Of a stretch of 64,000 bases of DNA, positions 1 to 13,361 are shown in pieces (position 1 is the stretch's first letter; each line of letters opens with the position of its first letter). Both the position numbers and the translations under genes were made by a program. The notes beneath the pieces were generated by a model. That model was not told where the DNA came from, did no database searches, and saw only the letters and a list, made by a program, of their open reading frames with translations. The stretch lies in the NCBI GenBank assembly GCA_003415625.1, contig PYIU01000010.1, positions 1,610,501 through 1,674,500 of the forward strand, in the 5' to 3' direction. Source of the stretch: Aquanectria penicillioides (lineage: Eukaryota; Ascomycota; Sordariomycetes; Hypocreales; Nectriaceae).

Positions 1-2250
1 TATTAATTAAGTATATATAACCTAAAATATTATCTTTAATAAAGAAGACCTCTTTTTGGCAAGTAATGCTAAAATAAAAGAAACTATAGGTAAAAAGACC
101 CTTAAAGAAATATAAACATAAATAAAAGCTCTTCTTAATGCTAAGTAGGTTAATTAAATAGATAATACTAATTAACTATAAAATAAGCTTTAAACTATTA
201 AAATAAGCCTTTAAAATATAATTAAAGACTTAAAAACTAAAAAGAAAAAGAATATAGATAAACTGCAAATTAAAGATAAAAAATACACTTAACTATAGTT
301 TAAACCCTTCCTAACTCCATTAAAAAGTCTAGCTTCTGCCTTTTTAGCTTTAGCAATAGAGCAAGAAGGAAAACACTTAATACCCCTAATACTAAATACT
401 AGCTTATAAAGAGAATAGATTAAGCTCTATTAAGCCTTCTTTATAGAAATAAAAGCTATACTATTTAGAAAATGCAGAAATATTATTATAATTAAAGCAA
501 TATATACTAAAATTAAATATAGAAAGTATAAACTAAAATATAAGCTATAAAAGAATAAAATGGACTTTATTTAAAAGAAATAAAAACTCTATTAAAAGAA
601 CCTACCTTAAGTATTAAGTTCTTATAGAAATGTTCTTAGGTATAAGTTTAAGGCTATATTCCTAAAAGTAGAGAAAATATACTTAAAGAGTTACTAGCAA
701 ATAAAGTCTTAGATTAAAACATTAAGGAGTAAAATTAAGTTTTATAACTTATAACTTATTAACTATATATAGGTTTATATATATAAGTTTAATAAATATA
801 AATACTTATAAAAATATAAAGTTAGATTTATTGTTTAAGGAGATTAATAGTAGAAGGCAAGTTCTAAAGAAATATATACTGCTATACTAATAGAAAAATT
901 ATTTAAAACCTTACTTATAATTGCAATAAGGTTCAATCTTAAAATACTATAATTTAATGCAATAAATGCATTTATAAATATAAAACTGCTAATAGATATA
1001 TTTATAAAACCTCTATTAAAATATAGAAAGAGTAAAAATAAAGGCTAAGTGTTATTACTTAAGAAAGCACTTTATAGATTAAGAATCGCACCTCTTTTAT
1101 AGCAAATAGAGCTTAAAACAATATTATAAAATATTAGTTTTAAACTAATCCTTTATAAACTATACTGCTATAGTAAAAGTGGAGTTTTTATCTTCTTTTA
1201 TATAGATAATATTATAATAATATATACTAAAAGATATAAACTAATTATAGATAAAGCAATTATAGGTTTAAAGTTAAAATATAAACTAACTAATAGAGGC
1301 AAGCTATAGTAGTTTCTTAGGATAGAGATTATTTAAGAATAAAATTAAAAATTAATTTAGGTAATTTAAAACTTATACTTAAAGAAGATTTATAAATTAT
1401 ATACTTTAGATAAAGGAAATGCAACTTTAATAGAGAAAATAGAACTCTTTCTAAATGAGCAAATTGCTAAATAAAGTATAATAAACTAGTATAAATAAAT
1501 AATTAGCTTAATTCTTTATATAGCAATTATTACTTAACTAAATATTGCATTTACTATATTATATCTTATAAAATTTATAATAAATCTAAAGGAACTTTAT
1601 ATAAAGGCAGCAAATTAAGTATTAAGTTATCTTTATGCAATTTATTTTCTTACTTTATAGCTTAAAGGTAGAGATAACTTCTTAATATATAGTAATGCAT
1701 TTTTTGCTAATAATATATTAGATTAAAAAAGTTTATAAATATATATAATAAAACTTTTTAATAGATTAATTAAATAGTATGTAAATAAATAAAATATAGT
1801 TATAATATTAACTATAAAGGCAAAACTGCTTGCTTTCTTTTAAGCTATAAAGGAAGGACTCTATTAATAAAGACTACTTATAGAACTTAAAATTAAGCTT
1901 TAGAATTCTATTTTAAAACTTATTTATAATAACTAATAGATAATTAGATTTATTTAAAATCCTCTTAAGAAATTAAAGATTAAGCTTAAATACATTAATA
2001 TATATAATTATTAGCTAAGGCAATTTATAATAGTAAGAATAATCTTTATTTTATATAAATAAAGTGCAAAATTAATAGCTAATAGTTTAATAAAGCTATT
2101 ATAAGGTAAAACCTTTTTTAAAAGCTAAAAATAACTTAAACTTATAGACTTAATAAAATGCATTTAAATATAATAAAGTTAAGATTTATAAGAATATATA
2201 ATTAAGGAAATACTAAAAGGCTTATAGCTTTAATATTTAATATTATAAAA
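1..2250 (+). mobile_element. Ty1/Copia pol remnant, RIP-mutated
   Basis: Forward translation with stops ignored gives a readable Copia reverse transcriptase. There is a KARLVVRGD-like block near 810-850, a QYDAVNAFVN-like block near 945-985, a KALYGLR-like block near 1,060-1,085, and FYIDNI near 1,194-1,213 where Copia has YVDDI. An RNase H-like block follows at about 1,670-1,950. Stops are mostly TAA/TAG at positions where Gln or Trp is expected, as C-to-T changes on both strands would produce. The 5' part lies outside the window. The element is dead as a coding unit. The pol assignment is firm; the outer limits are not. Confidence 0.8.
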
Positions 2251-3653
2251 ATAGCAAAGAAATAAAGTATTAATATAATAAAATTCATTAATTTAATGCT
2301 ATTATAGTAGCTATTAGCTAAAAGGCAAAATAATAAAATAAGCTATAAAATAGTAAAATAAACTTTAAAATAATTTTAATTATTTTATTTACTAAAAATA
2401 AAAGTCTTTAGTAAATAGAAAGATGCCTATAGTATATCTATTTAATATAACTTTAATAGCAATATATTGCTTATTCTTTTTCTATAATGCAAAAGTTAAT
2501 TTTATAGTTTAAAATATAAAAATAAAGTACTAAATTAAACTTTTACCTTCTTTATAATATTATCTCCTTAAATATAATCCAAAAAGAATAGCACTATAAA
2601 GAGAGTAATAAAAGAACTATTTTATAACTTAAATTAGCAAAATAAAGTATAAAACAATAATATAAATATACTTATATAGAGCAGCAGTAGCCATTAGAGT
2701 TATAGCGTTTATAGCACTGCCTTAAAGTACTAGAATGCTCCTAATATTTTCTATTGCTCTAGTCCATAAGGGCCAACAATAAATAAATAAGGTAGAGTAT
2801 AAGCTGCTGCTAGGAGGTACTATATAAAGCAAAACAGTTAAATAAAGCTTAAAATTCAACTTAAAAATACTTATAGTTTAGCAGCACATTTAGCTATAGC
2901 AGAAAGTTCTTTTGCCTAAACTGCATAAATAGCTTAGGCCTACACACAACCCTGCCATTAATTTATACCGCTAAGATAAAGTTAGCAATATATAACTTAA
3001 TTTTAAGCTATAAAATAACTTATAGTAAGGGCAATAGGGAGTTAGTAAGGGGGGAAATAGCTTATTAAATAAATTATTACTATTATAAGTAGTTAATAAG
3101 AAAAGAGCTATAAAACCTAAAAATAAACTATAGAATTCAATTTTAAATTATAAAATTTAATTTTAAACTATAAAATTAATTTATAATATAGTGTATATAT
3201 ATATATATCTACTAAAATAACTATAGTTAGTATATATAAATTAAAGACTAAAAACACTATAAAGATATATATATAAAATTATATTAAAGCTAAGGAAAGA
3301 AAAAAGAAAAAAAGTTTAAAATAAAAGAATAAATTGCTTTATTTATAGATAAGGATCTTTCTATAGAGATAAAAAGTAAGATTAAAGTAAAGTGATTTAA
3401 AGAATGCTTTTTATTATAATTTATAACTATTCTATTATTTCTATCTACTAAATAAATAGCATTTATAAAGTAATTAAAAATGCCTATATGCAATAATAAA
3501 TACTAAGCAAATAATACTAATAAAAATGCAATAAATATAAAAACAAAATAAAAGCGCAAAATAAAAATAAAAAGCTATAAATAAAATATAGAATCAATAA
3601 ATAAACAGTAAATAAAAAATATATTAGACCTGCCTCTAGCAAATCTAGGGGGG
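2251..3653. repeat. AT-rich unclassified repeat sequence between Copia pol and its LTR
   Basis: About 1.4 kb separates the recognisable RNase H end from the LTR. I see no readable domain. The piece near 2,690-2,990 is richer in GC than its surroundings. An AGGGGGG purine run at 3,647-3,653 directly precedes the LTR and fits a polypurine tract for a plus-strand element. The length is more than expected for a Copia 3' untranslated region, so another inserted fragment is possible. Confidence 0.45.
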
Positions 3654-3924
3654 TATATTAAACCTAAGGTATCCTATATATAGGGAAATACCAGAACGCA
3701 CTTTAGATCATAGAAACAAAGCTTGGAATGATTGGATGAAGGTTATATAAATACAATATAGCTCTATTAGGTCTAGCGCAACCCGACCCCTCTTTTAGAG
3801 CCTAAGCAATGAAGTAAGGCTGGGAGGGACAAAAAGAAGAAAACAAAAATACACACAATTACACAACTGGTTTAGTTCAATAGGATATCTCGGTAATAGC
3901 ACTGAACCAACCTCTAATCCAACA
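3654..3924 (+). repeat. Probable Copia 3' LTR, lightly mutated
   Basis: The segment starts TATATTA after a polypurine run and ends CCTCTAATCCAACA, consistent with an LTR that began TG (now TA) and ends CA. It keeps many CpA and TpG sites, unlike the pol sequence upstream. The orientation agrees with the plus-strand pol remnant. The partner 5' LTR is outside the window, so it cannot be confirmed by self-comparison. Confidence 0.55.
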
Positions 3925-6900
3925 CTCCCCTATAGAGGACTTATATTGGGTTTAATATTATATTGAATAAAGGTTTTTATCCTACTAGTATAGTTTTTTC
4001 CTTTATTTATATAGCATAGAAGCACTATCTACCTTATAGGTCTATAGAGTATTAATAAATAAAAATAATAAATAAATTTAAATCTATTTAATTAAATTAC
4101 TATAAAATAATTAATTTAAATAAAAATATTTATTAAATTAATTAAATTAATTTAATTACTTACTTTTTATTTAAAGAATTAATAAATATTTAATTAAATG
4201 CATTAAAATAAATAAATATATTTTAATTAATTTAAATTTCTTTTTTAAATACATTTAATTAAATAATATTTATATAAATTAATAAATTAATAGGCAATTT
4301 ATATAAAGGCTAAATAGATTTAATTATTAATTTAAGCTTAATAGTAAATTTAAAAGTAAAAGTCTTAAACTTAAAGTATAAACTATAAAGGTAAATTGCT
4401 TTAATGCTTTAATTTTAGTAATTTAAGGCTTATTTAAAACTTTCTTTTTTATTATTACTTAAGATAATAATAATTTTAATAAATTTATTAATTTTAATAA
4501 AAAATCTATTTATTATTTAATATCTATAAATTTAATAGCATTTAATTAAATTATTAGCTAAAAAATAATAAAGCAATTAAAGGCCTAATAGTAAAAGTAG
4601 ATTTATTTAATAGCTATTGCCTTAAGGATTAAATAGCTTTAAAATAATTTAATATTTATTTTTAAGAGTTTAATAATTAACTCTCTTTTAGCTTATTATA
4701 TAATAATCTTTTAGATTAATATAAAGCTATTAAATATTAAGGGAATTATTTTAAAATCTTAAAATATAAATAGATTTTTAGGTTTTAATAAATTTTATAA
4801 GTTTATATTAATTAAAGAACTTTCTATTAATAATATTAAATTTATTAAAAATAATAGTATTAATAAAGTTTTATATTTAATTAATATTTAAAGCAATTAA
4901 TTAAATACTTTTTCTTTATTTATATTTAATAAGAATATAATTATAATATATTAATATTAAAAAGAGATTATTAATAGTATTATAATTACTATTAAAAATT
5001 AAAGGTTAAGTTATAAGGTATTTAATAATTAAAGTTTTAATAAATTTAATTATTTTTTAAATATTAAAAAAGAAAAAAAAAGCGCTTAAAAAACTATATT
5101 TTTAATTTTTAGCTTATTTAATAATAAATATAATAAAAATAAAGAAATTATAAAGCAATTTTATTTTAATTATAATCTCCTTTTATATTATAGTAAATAT
5201 AATAGCTTATTTATTCTAAAGGATATTAATAGTATTATAAATAATTAAATGCTTTAGCTATTTATCCTAAATAAAAAAGCTTTAATAAATAGCATTAATA
5301 AAGTAAATAAAGCTAATTAATAGCCTTTTATTATATATTATTTATTAAAACTTAATAGACATAAAACTAATTAAATATTTAGTCTTTTTAATATTTATAC
5401 CTTTTAGTAAAAGCTTATAAAAGAAACTCTTTTATTTTTATTTATTCTTTTTAACTTTAGTGCTTATAATTAAAAGATTAATTTAGTAAATTATAAGAAT
5501 ATTAATAAATCTATAGATAAGGGTAGTAAAAAGAGCTTAAATACTAAAGTTTAAAGCTATTTTCTTTTTCTATAGGTTTTTAAATAAATCCTATAGATCT
5601 TAATAATAGAATATTTAGGCTTAATAAAAGTTAAAAAGAAAGTCTTTAAAGCAATTAATATTAATAAGCTAGAAATTTAAATTGCTTTTATTACTTAAAA
5701 TAAACTAAATTTTTAATTTATTAAACTAATAATCTTAATTTATTTAAGGATAAAATAGTATAAATTAACTATTAAATAATTAATTAAATATTTTAATAGT
5801 ATTTTTTTTACTAAAGGAAAAGAAATCTTTAATTCTATCTTTATTTTAAATAACTCCTTTAGCTATATAGAGGTCTTTATTTAATATTAAAAATTGCACT
5901 TTTAAAATAGTTGCACTTAAGGTTGCTTTCTTTAGCTTTATTATAAAATAAAGTAAAGATTAATAAAGGGTTTAAAAGCTTATAATTAAATACTTATAAT
6001 TTAAAAGATAAAGATTATTAGTATTTTATAAATATTATAAATAAAGTTAAAATAATATAATTTATTATAAAATTATTAAAAAAAGGGAAAAAGTTATAGG
6101 CATAAAATAGATTAATATAACTTAAATGCTTTTATTTTTAATTTAATATTATTTAAGTAAATTACTATTTTAATATTTATATATATATAAATATTAATAA
6201 GTTTCTTAAAATAATATACTTTTTAGTATTTAATAAAAATTTTATTAATATTTAATTTTTACTTTAAATTTTAAAGGTTAATTTTCTATTTATTATAAAA
6301 GTATTATATTAGCCCCTTTCTTTTATTTTTTCCTTTTTTATTTATTATTCTTTACTTTTTTAATTCTTTTATACTTTTAGTTATTACTATAATTTTTATT
6401 CTTTATTTTATAATAGCTTTATATTGCAATAAGCTTAAGTCTTTTGCCTTTATATTTTATAATTATCTCTTTAATATATACAATCTTACTATTAGCTATA
6501 TTTAGGCTTTTAAATTCTTTTATTAATACTTTATTTATTAGTATACCTATAATAGTTTTTTCTATAAGGCTTTAATTAATACTATTAGTATTACTATTAA
6601 ATAATTAATAAATACCCCTTTTTATATTGCTTTTTAACTATTATTTTTATTTAATAATTAATTAAATACTTTTAGATTTAATAATACTTTAATATTTAAA
6701 TTTATAGCTTTTAAGCTTTTAATTAATTTAGCTAGCCCTTATATATTAAAATTGCCTTTAAGAAAGATAGTAAATAGATTAATTATAAACTTACTTAATA
6801 GTTTATTTTATAATTACTATTTTATAATTTAATGCTTTATTTTAAAGTAAATTTTCTTTTTTAGTATTAACTTTAGTCTATATATATTTCTATAAAATAG

Positions 6901-7577
6901 GCTTATTTAATAGAATACTTTTTAATTTAGCTATTAATTTACCTTAAGTATATTAAGGCATTTATTATTGCCTTTATTAAATATATTAACCCTTTTATAT
7001 ATTATAGATATATTTAATTATATACTTTTATAGTTTTTACCTATAATAAATATATCCTTACTCTCTTTTATATATATATTTTAGCATTAGGTTATATAAA
7101 TAGCTATTATATTAATTGTATTTAAAATAGTTAATTTAAATATAAATAAAGCTTTTTTTATAAATATTAATTAAAGGGTTTTTATAAAGGCCCTTATAAC
7201 TTTCCTTTAGGTAATATAAATACTATTAATAAGTTTACTTAACTATTAACTTTTATAGTAGATTTTCTTAGGCTAATTATTTATCTATAAATTATATATA
7301 GTTTTTCTATTAGTAGTATAGCTAATAATTATTAATTAATTAAATAAGTATAAAAAGTATTTAATTAAAAGCATAAAGTAGGTTTTAATTAATAAAAATA
7401 ATAGTTTTTAGCTTATTTTTTAATATAGATTAATTAAGTATAGTTTTTAATTTATTAATAATAATTTAATAAATAAAAAATAGCATTATAAAGCAATTAA
7501 TTAAGTATTTCTATACCCTTTAAGGCTATTACTATTATTATATTGTTTTAATAACCTTAAAACTTAATTTTTATTAA
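3925..7577. repeat. Unclassified RIP-mutated repeat, left flank of the Copia insertion
   Basis: This 3.6-kb AT-rich stretch has no open gene. Forward translation around 5,000-6,200 reads smoothly if stops are ignored, which suggests a former plus-strand coding region, but I recognise no domain. The recurring word TTTAATTAAAT is shared with 13,362-21,700. The last five bases, ATTAA at 7,573-7,577, are the left target-site duplication of the complete Copia element. Confidence 0.5.
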
Positions 7578-7788
7578 TATTAGTAGGTAGGGGTTACTGT
7601 ATGTAGTGGTTTTATTGTATTTAATTTATCTCTATCCCTCCCTTCCTTTAGAGGAGGGGCTAAAGGCATCTTTCTTATAGAAGAGCCTGTTTTATATCCC
7701 TTTAAGATAAGCCTATATCTTTAATACCTATAAAACTGGACTTTAGCGCTCTCTATAATGTCTTTATTACAATATTAAGGAACTAATA
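7578..7788 (-). repeat. Copia 3' LTR (left copy)
   Basis: 211 bp, nearly identical to 13,151-13,361 except for transitions of the RIP type. A pyrimidine-rich tract just inside (CTTTCTTTTT near 7,795-7,805) is the complement of a polypurine tract and supports minus orientation. Confidence 0.9.
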
Positions 7789-10700
7789 CTAGTACTTTCT
7801 TTTTATTATTATTAATGCTAGACCTATTCTTTTAGCTATATTTTTAGCCTATTGCTTATAATTAAGTTCTTTAAAGCTTTATTAGATATTAGCTTTATTA
7901 TTGCATTTATAGGGTTATTGCCACCCTTAATCTATTTAATCTTATTAATCTTCTATTATTTATATAATTAATAAAGGCCTATTAAGTTAATTATTAACCT
8001 TTTTTTATTAATTAATTTAAGCTTAATTAAATAGTTATAAAGTAAGTAAAAATCTATATAAATTATTAATAGAATTAATAGTAGTTTTATTCTTTTTATA
8101 ATTATATATAATATATATATAATTATATATTTAAAATTAAACCTATTAATAAAACTATAAATCTTTAATACTAAAATGCTTTTAGTAACTCTTTTATATT
8201 TTATTAATAATTAATAAATAATATTACTATATATAGTAAATGCTTTATTCTTTATATATTCTTTATTTACTAATATAATTATATATTTTATTTAAGAATT
8301 TAAATCTTTATTATTTATAAATGCTCTATCTATAAAGACTATTAGCTTAGCATTTATTAGGTTAATTGCTTTAAAGTAAAGACCTTTTTTTTTATTATTT
8401 ATTTATTAGGCAATCCTTTAGTTAATCTTATAGATATTATCTTTAGTTAGTTATTATACCTATACTGCAATAAAGTAGTTATATACTGCTTTTAGTTAGT
8501 AAATAAAAGCAATATATACTTCTTTTATATATTGTTTTATATATTATTATACTCTATTCTCTATTTTCTTATCTACTATTATAAGCTTTTTTACTTGCTC
8601 TTTTTAAATAATTATTATTTTTTTTTTTATTTATATTTAATATCTATTAAAGTTACTAATTGTTCTATTCTTTAGGACTATTTAAGGTTTTACTTTAAAG
8701 CTAGCTTTCTAAAGCTTTTTTTCTTCCTTTACTAAAAAAGTATCTATTTTTAAATTAAGGGTATTATTAGTCTATAGGCCAATAATGCTAAAGTCTTTAC
8801 TGCTTTTTATAATTATTAAATAAGGGTTAAATACTAATATCTCTATTATTAATTTCTCTTTATAGTAGCTATAGTACATTATAAACTAATAGACTTCTAC
8901 CTCTATAATACTATATAGTAGCTTTATAACCTTTAGAATCATCCCCTTAAAGTACTTCTTTTTTAGTTCTTAAAGTAGGTATACTAGCATTAGTTAATTT
9001 AGTTAGGATTTTAACTATAGATATACTTATATAATATTATATAGTATTAAATGCATTCCTTTCTTCTAGAAGGTTAAAGTAAAGGCTAGAATTAATTATT
9101 AGCTATATTATTAGATTATTAATAATTAAATAAGAATTTCCCTTTTTTCCTTATTGCTATATCCTTATATAATAAAATAAGACTTTTTATAAAGTATTAT
9201 TATTATCTTTTCTTTAATCTTATAGACTATTTATAATCTAAAGATATATATTTTATAATATTTATCTTTATTATATAGGATTGGTTTTAAAATATTAATC
9301 TTTAATAGTAAGTTTAGTTTAATATTATTTAATTCTTTAAATAGTTCATTAAGGCTAGTTATTTTTCCTTTTTAATATAGTTTATATATAAGTTTTTAAT
9401 TAGCTGCTTCTTTATATATAGTAAAGACCTCTATCCTTTTATTAATTAAGTAGGCATTATTTAAGATAGGGTTCTTCCTTAATCTTCCTTATTGTTATAG
9501 TAATTTAACTATAATAGGCTATAGAAGAGAGTTCTTTTTTAGCCTGCCTTTTTATTTTAATAGTTTCAATAGGGCATTTTAAGGAGCTAGGTTTCTTAAA
9601 GGTCTGCCTTATCAATAGGGTTATTTTAGTTTAAAATACTTAAATAGTATTAAAATCTCCTTATATTTCTCTACTAATATATTTTTAGTTACCTTAAGGT
9701 ATTAATAATACAATTGTATAGCTATTATTTAAAATACTATTAGTTTATTCTTTATATTTACTATTACTTTAGATTTAGTTACTTTAAGGACTTTATATAG
9801 TCCTTTCTATTCTTTGTTTTCTTAATAGATATAGACTTCACTCCCTAACTTAAGGGACTATAGTAAGACCTTAATTATATTAAGTCTATTATATATTTTT
9901 AGTGCCTTATTAATCTTATATTTTATAATAAGCTTATATAGCTTTACTATTGCTTTAAGGACTGTATTTATATATTAAAGGGATAAAGAAATTAATAGTA
10001 AATCTATTATAACTTATAGATAAGCACTAAATACCAATAAGATTAGCATTAATCTATTAAGGCTAGCTATATTATTAATTGCCTTAAAGCTTATTTAAAG
10101 GATTATATTTATAGATATAGTATTTTAAAGTTTAGCCTTTATAATCTTAAATATATATTATATTAGTGTATAATATTATTTAATTTTATTAATTAATTAA
10201 TATACTTTAATTAAAACTTAATAGTAGATAATGCCTATTAATTTAGCTTTACTTTTAAATTTAATAGCTATAAAATTAATATTAATATTATAAGTAATAA
10301 TATTTAATAGGCTAAAGTAAGTATTAATTTAATATATCTTTAATGCTTTTTAAGTTTCTTTTACTAATATATTTATAAGGAATTATCTTGCCTAAAAAGA
10401 TATTATAGTATTAATAATATAAAGGATTAATTAAAAATCTAAATATATTATATTAATAATTACTTTATAATTAAAGTTATAATTATTTTTTAGTATAAAC
10501 TTAAATTATTTTAGTGCCTTACTTTTTATTTAATAGTAATAGTAGAACTTCTTTATTATTTTAATTGCTTTATATTTAATATTATAGCCTACTTTTATTA
10601 ATAGCTTATATAGATATAATATAAATAAATAACTAAAATATATATAGATATATTATAGTTTAGCTTTATTAAAAAAAGCAATTATTGCCTTTTACTTAAT

Positions 10701-13150
10701 TAAAAAGAACTATAAATATTTTTATTTTTAAATAATTAAGATTCTTTTATTCTTATATATTAATTTATTAATAATATTATTTAAATAGATATTAAGGCAG
10801 TCTATATCCTTAAGGTAAAGAAAGAATAGTATTAATATATTTATAATATAGAATAAGACTATTTTAATTAAGGTCTAGACCACTATTATTCTTAATGAAC
10901 TATATAAAGTATTACTACTAAAGCATATTTTAGCTGCTCTTACTTCCTTTATATTAAGCTTAATTATTAGGTCTTTCTATTATAATACTAAAAATTAATC
11001 CTTTTTAGCTATTAATACTATTATAGTATCTATATTTAGTATAATGCTTTAAAATACTCTATATAAATAGCGGTTAAGGAAAAATTGCTAGTTTTTGCCT
11101 TACTTGCCTTCTTCCTTATATAAATCTTTAAATTAATACTAAAATGCCTTATTTAAGAGATAGGCTATAGTTAAATAGTTATTACTTTTAAACTCTTTAT
11201 CTATTAAATATTTACTATTATATATATTATCTTATAGTAGTTCTCCCTTATAGTTAGTTAAGAAAGCTATATACTTTTATATATTATACTTCTCTTTTTA
11301 TAACCTTTATTTCTTAAAGTATTAGTCTTTAGCTTAATATCTTTTATCTTTTAAGTGTTTAATAGAAAAATACTCTTTTTTACTATATATATAATACTTC
11401 TTCTTTTAAAATGGATTGCCTTAAGTATAGCTATAATTATATTCTTATCTATACTTTTTATTATAGTTATAGCAATAGAATTTATAATCTAAAATGTATT
11501 AGTTTAATATACTTATAATTAATTAATATTATAATATCTTAATTAAGGATTAAAGTTATAAGTATAATTCCTTAAACTTCTTTATAGAATTAAATAATAT
11601 AAATGCTAGCTTAAGGATATTATAGTATACTTAAATTATATTTATAATTAATTAGTCTTTATCTATATAATTAGGGCTAAATGCTCTTTAATAGAGTTAA
11701 AGCTTATTAAATAGAGACTATAGGATTTTTATTATATCCTTTCCTTTATATATTTTATTATTCTTTATAATATTAAATATAAAAGAGCTTTAGTCTATAT
11801 AGTAGTATTGCTAATTAATCTTTATATTAAAATGGCTCTTTATTTATTTATATATTTCTATAAAGATTAAATTGCAGCTAATATAGTAGATAAAGTAATT
11901 ACTTGCTTATTTATTAAGAATTATTAAGAATAGTATATAAAATTAAAATAGTTTTATTTTAATTATTAAGTATATATTAAAAAAGTATTAAATCTTATTA
12001 TTTAAAATATTATATATATCTTTTATATAGTTTCTCTTTTTATTCTATATCTTTATAAAGTAAATAGCCTTTATTAAATTTAGCTTCTTATTTAAAACCT
12101 TAATTAAAGGGATTATTTAATATAGTAAGGTATTATTAGTATTATTTTATATACTTATTATTTTAAAAGGAAGGGTTATTTATTTTATAAGGATATTTAT
12201 ACTTATATTGCTTATCCCTTTGCCTTTCCTAAAGGGTATTTCTTATATTAATCTTTTATCTTTTAACTTTAATTCTTTCTCTTTATTGCTTTATTCCCTT
12301 TCCTTATTATTATTAGGTATAAGGTTTAATAGTATTAGGGTTAATATTATTTAGGATATTATCTTTTAGATAATAAGGATCTTTTATTATTATTAATATA
12401 CTGCTATATTTAGGTATACCTTTAATTTATATAGTATATTTTTATTTTATATAAGGAATTCCTTTATTTTTAGCAGCTCTATAAGAATTATATTAATCTT
12501 TGCATTTTTCTTCTTTATATAGATTCCTTTATAGTAAAGTATATTCCTTAGGCTTCTTTATATAAAGATCTTTAGTTAGGAGAAATTATTAGTGCTTTAA
12601 TCCTAAAAATTCTTAGTAAAGTAGTTTAATTGCTTTTCTTCTAAAAGAGTTCTTTTTGCCTTATAATTAAGAATGCATTTAAAGGTATATATATTATATT
12701 CTATCTTAATGCTTTTTACTTTCTTTTTAAATAGACAGTAAAAACTAATTTAATTAATTAAATCTATTTTTATCCCTATAATTTTAATTAATTTAAGGCA
12801 TTTTATTTATTCCTTAATTATTAGTTAGGTCTTATTACTTTTATTTATCTTTTATATAAATATAATACTATATATTATATATTTCTTATTATTTAATATA
12901 TTTAATAGTATTATAAGGTTCTATTAGTATATTATATAGAAACATTATGCATTATAGTATATAATAGAATATACCTTAAAGGGTTAATTAAGACTTCTTT
13001 AGTATATATTTTAAGTAGGTAGTATAGATAGTTTATTAGTTATCTTTTTATTAGGTTATATATTATAGCACTTAGCTTTATATCTAAAATATATAAGGTA
13101 AGTCTCTTTTAACTTACTGTTTTATATTATTTAATAGTAATATTAATTAG

Positions 13151-13361
13151 TATTAATAGATAGAGGTTACTGCATATAGTGGTTTTATTGTATTTAATTT
13201 ATCTTTATCCCTCCCTTCTTTTAGAAAAGGGGCTAAAGGCATCTTTTTTATAGAAGAGCCTATTTTATATCCCTTTAAGATAAGCCTATATCTTTAATAC
13301 CTATAAAATTAAACTCTAGCGCCCTTTATAATATCTTTATTATAATATTAAGAAATTAATA
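13151..13361 (-). repeat. Copia 5' LTR (right copy)
   Basis: The 211-bp partner of the left LTR has the same length and termini. It is followed directly by ATTAA (13,362-13,366), matching the five bases before the left LTR. Confidence 0.9.

Larger units (their letters stand above)
7578..13361 (-). mobile_element. Complete-structure Ty1/Copia LTR retrotransposon, RIP-mutated
   Basis: Two 211-bp direct repeats (7,578-7,788 and 13,151-13,361) bound the element, and 5-bp ATTAA duplications flank it (7,573-7,577 and 13,362-13,366). Termini read TATTAGTA...AACTAATA, the RIP form of TGTTAGTA...AACTAACA. Reverse-strand translation shows an integrase-core-like block near 10,260-10,400 (a KETWEAL-like string) and pol C-terminal/RNase H-like sequence near 8,050-8,560. 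The order integrase then RT/RNase H on the minus strand is the Copia order. Stops interrupt every frame, so it is inactive. It inserted into an older repeat. Confidence 0.88.

Noticed and set aside
3290..3493. 67-codon ORF in the AT-rich island
   Set aside because: Low-complexity translation of RIP-mutated sequence; no domain.
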